A stretch of 64,000 nt of DNA from Lutjanus erythropterus (taxonomy: Eukaryota > Chordata > Actinopteri > Lutjaniformes > Lutjanidae): contig CM034610.1 in the NCBI GenBank assembly GCA_020091685.1, forward strand, positions 8,910,948 to 8,974,947, read 5' to 3'. Below the pieces are notes generated by a model. That model made no database searches. It saw only the letters and a program-made list of their open reading frames with translations, and was not told the origin of the DNA. A program made the translations under genes and the position numbers. Below, piece by piece: positions 45,491 through 56,058 of this stretch. Position 1 is the stretch's first letter. Every line of letters starts with the position of its first letter.

Positions 45491-46230
45491 GGGGCTCGGT
45501 AAAGTATTAATACCAGCAACAATTTATGGCGCTCACAGTGTGGTGTCCTTTTAGGTGGAGGAATGCTCCGGCAGACTCCACATGTGCTGGACTATGGAGG
45601 TTGCGGTCGGGAGTGCGTCGGATGCCGGCTTTGTATTGGCGCGTAGGTCTGGGAGAGGTTATTTGGGGTTGCTGTTCAATAACTGTTTGTTCTTGTTTGG
45701 GTTTTGCCTGCGCGCTTGAACTTTGTGACAAAGACATCACCGCCAGGCAAAGACTGTCGAAAGGAGCTTATGTTTGAAGATTTAAATTTGCTGTTGTTGC
45801 ATTCGCTTCTTAGCGATCGTCTCCCTCCTTTTTCTGCCTTTCTGTTTCTGATGTTTGGAAGGAGCCAAACAACACAGACCTGGGATTTTTGTAAAGCTAC
45901 AGAGAAAGTTTTGAGTCATCCAACACTTAATATCCACAAGGCATTCTTTGAGATTGGCAAAGCTTTTAGAGTCACTGGGGTTTATAGGCTCATACACTCA
46001 CACACTCTTGTTGCCTACCTCGCGCTCCCTTTCTGAGAAGCCGTTGGAGCCTATAGCCTTGGCTTATTTGCTTTGTATAATGGGGCTTCTCCGTGCCAGA
46101 AGACTGGCTTGGCTGGGAGGACAGACCGGAGGAGTGGAGAAAGTGGAGACGAGGGAGGGAGACAAAGCCGAGTTCAGCTCAGGGAGGACTGCCGTTCTGA
46201 GCCCAAGGTTCCCCAGGTCTCTATTGTAAT

Positions 46231-46267
<37 letters not shown>

Positions 46268-46393
46268 ATGTGTGTGCATGCATGAAGTAGTGGTCGCAAG
46301 CAGCAGCCAAGCGGAGATTGAGGGCTACTTTAAGAACCAGACAAAATGCAGAACACACCAGACGTTACACCACCCTGACTGCCCCACTTATTG
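45491..46393. other. Non-coding stretch between two transposon copies
   Basis: The part 45580-45640 is CpG-containing (GGTTGCGGTCGGGAGTGCGTC) but lacks a recognised exon. A TG run lies at 46234-46264. Frames of 70-110 codons are unrecognised or repeat-derived. Confidence 0.45.
46234..46264. repeat. (TG)15 microsatellite
   Basis: Pure TG dinucleotides; 130 bp upstream of transposon copy E. Confidence 0.95.
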
Positions 46394-47275
46394 TACACTC
46401 TTAGAAACAAAAGTGCTTACTCGAACCACAGGTTCTTCAGCCTGTCCCCAGAGGGGAAGCCTCTCTGATAGAACCTATTCTAAACATTCCACTTGCAGCC
46501 CTTTCAGAGAGTTCTACCTAGAGCCCAACATCAAACCGTTGTGAAAGTTTTCATCCAGAAACCTCACTGTCCCACCAAATAGGCTCTGGATCTTTAACCA
46601 GTTACTTTCAAGATCCTTGAAAACCTGGTGCTGTCTAAAGAACCAGCCAACATTTCCACCAGTTTTGAGTGGAACCAGTGTAATCAAGGATGCCTTCAAC
46701 AGAGGGCGACACACAATGCACAACAACTTGTAGAATATGAAACACCCACTTTGGTTACCAGGTACAACCTGCTATTTTTTTTTTCCAAACAAATTTATTT
46801 TTCGTGGAATTGCTCAGAACAGTTCAACATTAGGTGGTTGAAGTTGAGTGGGGCTAGTTCCATGTTGGTGGAACACTTGTATGGTGTAATGGCTCCACCT
46901 CGAACCCTTCCACCAAATTAGCTCCTTGTTCCGTCTAGCAAACCAGCTCACATTTCCACTGGTTTGGGTGGAACCATTGTAATCAAGGATCATCATCAAG
47001 AGAGGGTGTTGTGAACTGCACAGCAATAGAATATGGTATGCCCACTTTGGTTCTCAAGGACAGCCTGCTAGTTTTTGGTTTAAAATGCTTGAACCAGAAC
47101 TGGGCCAGTTCCATGTTGGTGTAAAAGGTTTATCTGGTTTATCTACCCAGAACCTTTCCACCTTCTAAAGATGCTAACAATAACCCACCTAACCTTTATT
47201 ATATTCCAAGGGTTTCATCTAGAACCCATCCCAGGGTGTACCCTTTTGTAATATGGTCCAAACAACCTTTGACCT
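46394..47275 (+). mobile_element. CACTCTTA miniature transposon, copy E (rearranged)
   Basis: Starts TACACTCTTAGAAACAAAAG and continues GTGCTTACTCGAACC as in the other copies. The middle is not the 56-bp array but a module shared with copy A (GTAATCAAGG, GCACAAC, ATTTATTTTTCGTGGAA), and it is duplicated in tandem. The family segment GATGCTAACAATAACCCACC then TATATTCCAAGGGTTTCATC reappears at 47170-47220, and homology fades near 47275 without the right inverted end. Confidence 0.7.
46641..47150. repeat. 300-bp tandem duplication inside copy E
   Basis: AACCAGCCAACATTTCCACC at 46641 recurs as AACCAGCTCACATTTCCACT at 46941, exactly 300 bp later. It is followed in both by GTGGAACCA, GTAATCAAGGAT, CAGAGGGCG / AGAGGGTGT, TAGAATATG, CCCACTTTGGTT, CCTGCTA and GTTCCATGTTGGTG. 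The second unit has lost about 100 bp. Confidence 0.75.
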
Positions 47276-48539
47276 GTTGACCAAGGTCCTGTGCTTATGT
47301 CACGTGGTGATACCTGAGCGTGATCTTGTTCATGAAAATTCAAAATTGAATTGGATTTGGATTGGATTTACATATGACTGTATTATTGTTATTATCATTG
47401 AACTGCTCAGCTGTGAATACATATTCACCTCTGCTAAAATGCTCTTAATTCAGTAACATATGTACGCTGACATACATAAGTATGAGTACGTGCTTGTGTG
47501 TGTGTGCATGCACACTGTGGTAATGTTCCTCCAACCCCAGAACTAAATTAATAGCTCTCTCAACATTTGAAATTTTAGTAGTAGTAATAAAAAATAAACC
47601 TCTCCACTATCTTTTCCCCGCCGTCTGCAGTGTGAGAGATGTCTCCTCATGCTACACCAGCCAATCAGCCTCTCCCTCGCAGGCACATTGCTGCCAGCAT
47701 AGGCTGAAAAAATGCTACTGTTTGTGATTTAGGACTGAACATTCAAAGATGCTTTTATTTCTTCCTTATCCAGAACAGGACAAGAGAAGACAGCAAGAAC
47801 AGGCTCCTCTGTGTTCTTTAAAAAACGAGAGAAGCCGCAGAGAGGAAGATTAGAGCTGCGGCGCTGTACAACCGTGGCTGTTATACACGTATAAGAACGA
47901 CTTCAAGCTTGTCACAGAAACTCCCACTTTTTTAGGATTAGATTCACATTCTTTGTCATGTTCAGTCCAAGGAGTTTAGAACTACATAGAAAACTTGTCA
48001 GCTAGCAGAATATGAACTGATCCACAGTACACCATGGAAACATCTTAAATACTGCATATCAGCAAAAAATACCACATATTTGAAGAATTACACACTTGCC
48101 TTTTATGATTGTAGTGTTGCAGCTGCACACGATTTTCACAGAATATCATGGTTTGAAAATTGACAGTTATCATTACGTGTGCAGTTGCTTACATTTGCTT
48201 AATGTTTGGCTGTCACTGACAGATTTTCCTGGTCACAGTTACAATTTTAATTTAAGTATTTAAATATATATTTTTGGAGTACGAAGCAAACTGCCTGTTA
48301 AATGCTAATGGAAAAAAGCGGTAATGATTCTGAATGTGTCAGAAAACAATAAGCAAAGAAACTGAGCATTTTATTAATTTATTTCAACACATGACAACAC
48401 GGTCATAAATAACTTCCAGCTCCACAAAAACAAATACTCATGGACTTATTGACACAATGGATGATGTGTACTCACAAATTAAGTTACTGTGAACTTGTTC
48501 CTCAACCACCTAAACCTGCCCTGTCTTCACGGTATTCCT
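47276..48539. other. Non-coding stretch
   Basis: No exon or transposon end recognised. The interval 47640-47900 is relatively unique and GC-containing. AT-rich afterwards. Confidence 0.5.
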
Positions 48540-48720
48540 GGAGTCAGAGTCCTGGTCGGAGCCACTGTAAACCACCTTGATACTATATTCCCAGTCATCA
48601 CTGGTAACACAAGCTGTATCCCAGTCTAGGAGGATTGCTAACTGAGCTAACCAGCTAACGGCAGCTACAGCACAGTTAGCAGCAGTGCGCTGGTGTCTTC
48701 AGCGGTACAAGAGAAACGGT
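48540..48720 (+). repeat. Dispersed repeat, copy 2 of 2 (with 10455-10760)
   Basis: Shares GAGCCACTGTAAA, a TACTATATTCCC-like word, GGATTGCTAACTGAGCTAA and GGCAGCTACAG with the first copy; the middle third is shorter here. Confidence 0.5.
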
Positions 48721-48849
48721 CTGTGTTGGAGCCATTTAAGCACGACTCATGGTCCTCTTTAATAAACAGGGCTTGCTCAGAAAAAAGGTGATCACAATTT
48801 CCCATAGTCCACAGTGATGTCTTCAAGTTGCATGATGTGTCCAACCAAC

Positions 48850-48949
48850 AGACCAATATCCAAAGACTGTCGATTAATCTATTATCAAAAATCAGTTTCT
48901 TTCGATGGAATTATAGATTAATCAACTAAATATTGCAGCTCTACTATTT
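48850..48949 (-). mobile_element. TAGRGCTGCAA-family end fragment, copy 3
   Basis: Read on the minus strand it begins TAGAGCTGCAATATTTAGTT, then GATTAATCTATAATTCC and GATTAATCGACAGTC, the terminal 100 bp of this family. Confidence 0.7.
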
Positions 48950-49521
48950 ATTTAAGCATTTCTCAACACTTGAGGGTCCACACAACCTTTTATGTGCTTT
49001 TTCCTGTCTGTGTACATGTGTATGTCGTCATTGCAGGAGTTTAGATCTGTTTCCCGTTGTTAGCACTGATTGCTAATTAGCTTTGTATCTATCACGTGAA
49101 TATCCTGTGCGTATGAGAGCTTTCATGTGTGTGCGTGCAGACAACAGTAGCGTGCCACTGCTAACTTCCCTAATATTAGCCTGTGTTCTGTTCCGGGGGC
49201 AGATTAGCCGCATTGATAAAGCTGACCTCATGTTAATCACGCTGTTTCTGGCGCGGCGCTGCATTTTTCTCATATCGTAATTCCCCGACCATCTATTTGC
49301 ATATTTTCAGTTCGGGCATTCTTTTCACCTCCACTTTTTCCTTTTCTTCTAAGCTTTTCTTCATTTTCTCATTTTGCTAGCTAGCTGACCTCTAGCTAAC
49401 CTGTCAGTGCAGCATGAGGTGTGTTTTTCTCTTTCCCCTCCTCAGACAATTAAGGACATATTTGTTTGCTGTGGCATTTAACTCGCTTTCCTCAGGCACC
49501 GGTATATGTTTGTTTTTGTAA

Positions 49522-49542
49522 GTGTGTGTGTGTGTGTGTGTG
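49522..49542. repeat. (GT)n microsatellite
   Basis: Ten GT dinucleotides ending in GCGC. Confidence 0.95.
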
Positions 49543-49885
49543 CGCATTCAATTTTAATTCCACTGAATGGAAGCAGGTCTCTAAATAGCTTTGCTTATGA
49601 ATGAAATGGCAGCGGTGGCAGACTCAAGACTGGTTAAGAGAGATAGACTGAAAGAGACAGAAGGAGCGGGAGTGCGATTCAGTCGATGCTTAATTAATGA
49701 GGAGCTACAGGGAATTGAAACACTGCCTGACCTCTGGCCTTGCTTAACTCCCGTCCAGCACACACACACTTTCTGACACACCAGTTGCATCTAAGAATTC
49801 CTGAGAATGTGTGTGTGAGTGTCAGCCCACAACAGGTTTGTCAGCCAGTAGCAGCCAGAAGCAGTGATATCATACTCTGTGCATT

Positions 49886-49908
49886 TGTGTGTGTGTGTGT
49901 GTGTGTGT
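49886..49908. repeat. (TG)n microsatellite
   Basis: Eleven pure TG dinucleotides. Confidence 0.95.
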
Positions 49909-50070
49909 TTGGTAAAAAAAAACAACAACAAAACATTCTTCTATGGAATGAAGCCTCACATGGCCTTCAGATCAATTATTCATCCCTCATCTCCCTTTCT
50001 CTCCTTTTTGCCTGTTTGCCTCTTCTCTCACCTCTCAATCTTGGTTTTCTTTGTATAGCTTTTATTATTT

Positions 50071-50988
50071 TTAAAGGGGACCATTATACTTTACTTGTTG
50101 CTAAATTGACTTACTGCTATTGCTAGTTGGTCATGTAGTCTCCCGGTGCTTGAGCTCCTAGTCTGGACAGACTCAGCTGCATAGCTAACTGTGCTAACTA
50201 CAGTAGTAGTTAGCAGTTAAAGCATATACAAATAAAGCTTTGTCCATCAGGAAACTCCATAAATCACTTAAAGTTAAGGCAGACAAGCCAGAGTCTATCA
50301 GAAAACAGTCAAAAAACTAGCACAAATCGACAAAAGTTGAGGCAGAGCTGCCGGAGGACATCACAGGGAAGACCAGAAAATATCTTCTTCATGAAATAAA
50401 ATGCAGTTTAACCTAAATCAGTGAATATAGTTGTGTGCTTGTGTACAGTAATCAGTCCTCAGAAACACTCTGCTCTAGTTGCTTCCATTGTTTTTCCAGC
50501 CTAATCCTTGTCTCATTTGTGGTCTGATAAACAGTAAATAAGTCAAATTCATTGTCCCATATCGGTATTTCCCATGCTAAGATGGTGCTCTGGGTGCTGT
50601 AGTCTCATGTAGCCAGACCTATCTCTGAGCTAACTAGCTAACTAGAGAGCTAGCTGTTAAAGTGTCTGCTAACAATATGTAGTCTGCCAATTAGAAAACT
50701 CTGCAGCACAAAGGGCTTAAAGTGGAGGCGGAGCAGCCGGAGGACTTCACAGCAAAGACCAGATCCAGCTTCACCAAAATCTATGAATCAAGGTCTGTTT
50801 TTGTACAGTAATCAGTGAGGCCTGGCATTCAGAAACACTCTGCTCCAGTGTCTGTCAAGGAGCTGGATAAAGGGCCAGCATAACATAAATAAGTATGTTT
50901 TTGAACTGTGAATCGTGCAAAGCTACTCTAGTGGAGTCCCAGAATGAACATATGGAGCTGGAAATGAGCATAATATGTCCCCTTTAAA
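50071..50988. mobile_element. Composite element with TTAAAGGGGAC ends
   Basis: Starts TTAAAGGGGACCATTATACT; the reverse complement of the end reads TTTAAAGGGGACATATTATG, a clear terminal inverted repeat. The interior holds two direct copies of one module, about 370-386 bp apart: GAGCTGCCGGAGGACATCAC at 50345 and GAGCAGCCGGAGGACTTCAC at 50731, then GTACAGTAATCAGT and CAGAAACACTCTGCTC(T/C)AG in both. A partial third copy is at 13700-14030. No coding capacity; the ends are of a type I recognise from teleost miniature elements. Confidence 0.75.
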
Positions 50989-51056
50989 CTCATTCCTCCA
51001 TTTTTCACCTTGTTTGTGTTCCTACTTACAAAGAACTGGACATACAATATCAGACT

Positions 51057-51101
<45 letters not shown>

Positions 51102-51504
51102 ACACGTGCTTCTGAAATGTGCCCACACATTGGAGTGATTTCTGCTGGAGGTCATCCTCTCTTCAAACTTCTAATATATATGCTTTCTCTTCCCCTAGGG
51201 CTGTTAAAGCTCTCATTTGCACTCAGAACACACACGCTATATACTCAAGCACCTGCACACACACAAAGGCACACACACAGGCCAGTACATCTCTGTCAAT
51301 TAGGATGACAGATATGCTGCTGTATCCTGTCTGACGAACGCACACCTGCTAATTCAGAGCCTTGAGAGAACTTCCTGGTCACAGGTGTTTTTGTGAGTGT
51401 GTGTAAGTGGCTCTGTGTGTCTATGTTACCTTGTGTTTTAATGTGTGTGTGTGTCCTTATCTGTCAGTGCCTGTAGAAAAACAGTTCCGATTTTCACTGA
51501 TTGC
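50989..51504. other. Short non-coding interval with microsatellite
   Basis: Contains the (TG)20 tract at 51060-51100 and further CA/TG-rich words to 51460. No gene seen. Confidence 0.6.
51060..51100. repeat. (TG)20 microsatellite
   Basis: Forty-one bases of pure alternating GT, starting 72 bp after the composite element ends. Confidence 0.97.
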
Positions 51505-52335
51505 CTAACAACATGCTAAAACCACCAACAACAACAGATTTCAAGATGGAAAATCTGATAAATAATCACAGAAGACATTCAGTGTTGGATTTATAAGGAT
51601 TAGCATTTGCTTAACGTGAGCCTTTCCTGCTCAGTTTAATTTAGGGCTAACCTCCTTCCCTTTTCTAGCAGTTGGGAACTAACAGACAAGACTTTTCTTG
51701 ATCTTGAGGAGCTGCAGCGTGTATTAACTGACTGTAACTGTACTGTACATTTACTGCCAGACTGACAACTTTCTGCCAAGTTTAAATTGCTGCTCCACCA
51801 TGAGCAGCACTTTTTGTCTGACTCAGACTGTCTTTCTGAGTCAGCTGGCGTTAAATGTATAGTCCAGGTTACAAGGTGTCACTTAGTAAATGCTGCAGCT
51901 TCTCAAGAGCAAGAGGAGTCCGGTCTGTTATTTCCCAACTGCTGGAAAAGTGAAGGTTTAGCCCCTATGTAAACTGAGCAGGAAAGGCTAACGTTAAGCT
52001 AATGCTAATACTAGCATCAGCTTTGAAGTGCGGTGTCTTTTTTGGAGACATGGTAAAATTAATCCATGATGATAAATCCAACACCAAATGTGGTCTGTAG
52101 TTACTCATCAATTTTTCCGTCATGAAAATAGTTGTTGTTAGCCACACACTAAATTCCAAGATGTCTGTACTTGACCTGTACTTGGCTGTGTTCCTGACTT
52201 GTGTGTGACAGCGATGGTCCTTAGGTCTATTAATAACCCTTCAAAATAAAATTTGCACTGATGACGGTAATGAACCCCGCGATAGGCATCCCATAACTGC
52301 TGTACTGCGGTAATGCAGTTACTGTCACAGCCCTA
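51505..52335. mobile_element. hAT-like TAGGGCTGTGA family, head-to-head pair of partial copies
   Basis: Left half (51505-51820) runs in the same direction as copy 1; right half (51835-52335) runs in the opposite direction and ends ACTGTCACAGCCCTA, the genuine family end. The halves are inverted copies of each other around 51828, where GACTCAGAC and GTCTTTCTGAGTC meet. Matching inverted words include AGCAGTTGGGAA(C/A)TAACAGAC, CTTGAG(G/A)AGCTGCAGC and TTTACTGCCAG / TTTAACGCCAG. The left terminus is missing. It is either a rearranged single element or two insertions meeting in a fold-back. Confidence 0.75.
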
Positions 52336-53217
52336 ATTTATACCAGTATAGCCCTAGTCATTGGTCACGATTCAGGGCTTTGCAGCATTGTATCAATTTT
52401 CCATCTGGCACATGGGTTATGGTCTTCGCATGTGTCTCTTTCTGTGTGTGTGTCTTTCTTGGCAATAGACTGGATGTTTCTAATACTGTGATGACTTAAC
52501 TACATGACTTTCACCTTGTTTTCACTCACACCATTGAACACAATAACATAATCCCTCTCCATCACCTTCCAAGCGTGAGCAGCAAAGTATTGTAATCGTT
52601 GCTGAGGATGGCCATCACACTGGGTAATAAAGATTTCGACATTATAACATAAGTGGTGCACCAGAGGTTACTTTGCCTCTATGAAGCTGCTGATTTGACA
52701 GTCACATATCAGTGCAAAAAGCCTTTTACTGAGCAAATAATGTATATCATAAAACTATACAGCAAAAAAATTTGCATATTTGAAGCTTCAGATGGCTGAA
52801 AGAGCTACTCTAAGTCATTCCTTTCTCCCTTCCTGCTGACTGGAGTAGAGAAAGGGATATTTCCCAGGATTACGTCACCGAGCCGGCTCCTACAAAAGTG
52901 TGAAATCTTGCTCCCACTCCCTTTTTTTTTCTCCCTCTCATCTCTCTATTCACATGTTGGCCTGCTGGCATTTTAATAGGATAGTGGAGCAATATTTTCT
53001 GCTCTGAGTGTGTCGGGTCTTTCAACACTACAGGTATTAGCTCAACTCTTTGGTCACGCCGTGCTCTTCCCATCCCATTCCACACCGATCACCTGAGGCC
53101 TGTCAGTTTGAAATCCATGCGGACAGCGAGGGATCGTCCGTGAGTGAGCTGACAAAGAAGAGCTCTGGTCTTAGGAGATGCTTGAGGATAAAGATGAGAA
53201 TTCTTCATGTTCTGGGT
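52336..53217. other. Non-coding stretch
   Basis: Nothing recognisable besides a T run at 52921-52930. The block 52830-53200 is fairly unique; a 69-codon frame at 53050-53259 has no supporting splice sites. Confidence 0.5.
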
Positions 53218-53490
53218 AGGGCTTGGTATCAAACTTTGATTATGGATTTGTGGCATTGAAAAGCTCTTAAAGTCTTTTAACTTGGAACCCTCCAGCCTGG
53301 TTGCTGTAAAGCCCCCATGTTTTATACAGAATGTTTAACAATGTAACTTGCAAAAACTTTCAGTGTTTCTTGATCCACAGATTATTTTAAGGTTTTTGGG
53401 CTCTGTGTTTCCCCTCATAGTGGCTGGCCTTATGTATAGCCAGTGACGTTATTTTAATTCCTTACTTGTTTACAATTTAATAAAGTAAAT

Positions 53491-53640
53491 AGTGGTTCAG
53501 TGGTTAGCACTTTCAGCTCACAGGAGGACAGTTGAGGGTGTGAATTCTGGTTGGCCGGCGTACATTCTCCACGTTTGCATGGGTTTCCTCCATCTTTCTC
53601 CTGCTGCCACCATCAAAAACACATACGCTTTTAAAAAGGA
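53491..53640 (+). mobile_element. SINE-like fragment with tRNA-type promoter words
   Basis: Reads AGTGGTTCAGTGGTTAGCAC, then TCAGCTCACAGGAGGACAG, a B-box-like position GTGTGAATTCTGG and then ACATTCTCCACGTTTGCATG and GGGTTTCCTCC. I recognise this word order as an abundant fish repeat usually described as tRNA-related (TGGTTAGCAC resembling an A box, GGTTCGATTCC a B box; the B box is degraded here). Old, truncated at the 3' end. Confidence 0.65.
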
Positions 53641-53904
53641 ATGGCTTTTAATCTACCCATGATAATTTAATTTAAAAAAATCTAAATAACCATGTAAAAG
53701 AAGTCCACAAAGAACTTTAATGAAAATCAGTAAAGTAAGTAGGATTTTTGTCTGAGCTCTTCCTAAACCCATCAGGATGTCAAAAACCGTGAAACATTCA
53801 GAGCACGGCACACTCAAAAATGAGGAAAAAAAGGAAAAGGGCAGGGTCTCTGCAGATACAGCCACCACCACATGCTAGTCGGTCATCGGAGACACATTAT
53901 TTGA

Positions 53905-54050
53905 TGATTCCTTTGGAGATTCTTTAAAGAACTGTTTGCAGAAATGGTTCTTCTTGGTAAACGGATGATGGAACTAAAAATGGTCCTTTCATGGCATCAC
54001 TCAGACGAACCATTTTTAGTCCCAGTTAGCGCCTTTATTTTTCTGCATCT
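53905..54050 (-). mobile_element. CACTCTTA miniature transposon fragment, copy F (reverse)
   Basis: On the minus strand it reads AAATAAAGGCGCTAACTGGG and then ACTAAAAATGGTTCGTC, matching the left end of copies B to D, followed by GGACCATTTTTAGTTCC and a GAACTGTTTGC-type region. It is the only family member in reverse orientation, and the only one without array or A/E-type centre. Confidence 0.6.
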
Positions 54051-54290
54051 ACCAAGATCTAATAATTCTGGTTTGTCTAATGTTATACATCATAGAGGCA
54101 TGCTGGAAAAACGCCACGCTACACCCAGAAACAGGAATCATTGTGTTTTTAGCAACAGGTCTTTGGAGAGCCTGCGTAATGGGTAATGTAATTTTAAATT
54201 TGTTTTAAAATTGATTTGGTATCGAAAAAAAAGTAGCATTTTGGAACCAGTATCAAAGCCACCTGTGAACTCTTTGAACGATACCCAGCC

Positions 54291-55907
54291 CCAGTCCTGG
54301 GTGGTTTGCCGTGATGGATGATTTTGCTGAAATAAACATCAAACACATCACAGACATCATCAGACGCCATCATCAAAGTTTTGCTGTGTGGCTGCGACAG
54401 CTCTGCCCCATCACCTCGGCTACAGACACCACAGCAATAGAGATGTGACTTCACAATACTTCCCAATGAAAGCCCGCGTTGCTTAGCAACTCACAGTCCG
54501 CAGTGGCAAGATACAGGGGTGTTTCCTGGCTGATGAGAGAGATGTGTGCATGTGTGTGTGAGAATGTGGAGAATCTGTTTGTGCATTGAGCCCATTAGGA
54601 GCCCTCCATCCTTCTTGGCACATGCTGTACATTTCATATCTAAAACTCACTTCTAAAAGCACAAGGAAGCTGAAATGAGGCACTGAATCCACCAGAGGAC
54701 ATCTTGGTTTTATTCTGAATATTGACGAGGGAACCAGATTGCGCAGTCAGCCTTTTCTTTCATGACTCTTCCATAAAAATTGATCTCTTCATATAGTTCC
54801 TCGTTTGTGTCCCCATTGTGTTTATGTAATAGTTGGTGTATTGTTCGTATCCATATTCATGAGCAGGGAGCATGAAGCAAAGTTGTTGCCTGTTTGAATG
54901 GACAGCATCTTGGATTGAGGCTGGATTTATCAATAATGTAAGCTGGTAAAAGTTTAATGGTGTTTGTTGTCGTTTTTTTTCCTCCGTGAGAAATCATTAG
55001 GTCAGTTATCTAGCCCCTGACCCTCCTCAACAAACACACACACACACACACGTGATTGTGCAGTCACTGTGGTGAAATGCCTTGTAAGGATATTAAACTG
55101 ATATGGATGTGTGTTCAGCTCACGTGTTTCCTCATATATTCCCGTTTTGCCTGTCGCTTCATTCCTCTGTCTCTCTTTTTCTGTCTTACATTACACCCCC
55201 CCCCTTTCTCCCTCGCTCCATTTCTCTCCTATCCATCCCCCCTCCCAGTTCAGCTTTTGCCCATTTTGCATCCCGCCTCTCATATGGTCGGCACTGATAC
55301 AGCCGGTGTAACAATATGCGGCTATTTCCCTCAACCTCCTAACTCCCCGGCTCCTGACTCAGGCTAGTGATAAGCGGTGTCAGCGAGCGGCTGGGATATG
55401 CAGTGTTATACCAGCAGGATTTTCCACGCCATGAGTCGAGATGCTCGGCTGTAACACACTGGCCTTTTGCTAAGAGTCGTTCCTCTCAGCATGTCACTGA
55501 GGCAGCTTATTTACAAGCTTGTTACTCATTTCAGGTGAGAAAGCTTTGATTACACTCACGACCGCTTATTGACAACTGTATCAGAGCAAAAACGGCAGTG
55601 TTTGTCAGGCCTTGTAGGTTTTTTTGCACCTTCCTCTCACCTCTCTGTATTCTGGAAACACTGCAATAGCTGAAAGTTTATGGACACAAAGTAAAAAGTA
55701 TTAACCAAAACCAGATTTCTTTTAAAATACACTTTTTAAGAGAAAACCAATAAGCACCATTCCAGCAGCAGTTGCTCATCAATTTCAAAGTTTATTCATT
55801 AACTACTTGTGTTTTCCCAGCTAGTCCCTGAATTCAAACAAGCATTTCTTATGTAAAAAGCTTGCTTTTTGATCCATCAGACTACAGCTGACCCAATTAG
55901 TGTTTTG
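54291..55907. other. Non-coding stretch with candidate conserved block
   Basis: A (CA)9 run at 55034-55051 and a C-rich/pyrimidine block at 55165-55250 explain the overlapping frames there. The block 55260-55560 is listed under findings. No exon. Confidence 0.5.
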
Positions 55908-56058
55908 AGTCAAGTCAAGTCAGTTTTATTTATATAGCGCCAAATCATAATAGAGGTTATCTCAGGGCACTTTTCATATGGAGTAAGCTCTACTCCAATT
56001 CCAGCCATTAGCAACACCTGGTGACAGTGGCGAGGAAAAATTTGTCCTCACCATAAAA
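55908..56058 (+). repeat. Interspersed repeat of the TTTATATAGCGCC type
   Basis: GAGTCAAGTCAAGTCAGTTT, TTTATATAGCGCCAAATCA, AGGTTATCTCAGGGCACTTT and GACAGTGGCGAGGAAAAA occur in this order. This is a well-known teleost repeat, probably the 3' region of a retroelement, but I cannot assign the family. Truncated on the right. Confidence 0.7.

Larger units (their letters stand above)
48950..50070. other. Non-coding stretch with candidate conserved block
   Basis: The block 49050-49320 is the most enhancer-like sequence in the window (see findings). TG runs lie at 49522-49542 and 49886-49908. The long frames at 49740-50126 read through a TG run. Confidence 0.5.
53218..54290. mobile_element. hAT-like element with GGGTATC-type ends carrying nested insertions
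   Basis: Starts TAGGGCTTGGTATCAAAC and ends with the reverse complement of GGGGCTGGGTATCGTTCAAA, ends related to those of the complete 236-bp element at 28528. Between them lie a tRNA-derived-looking SINE fragment (53491-53640) and a reverse-oriented CACTCTTA fragment (53905-54050), which account for part of the extra length. That the two ends belong to a single insertion is inferred. Confidence 0.5.
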
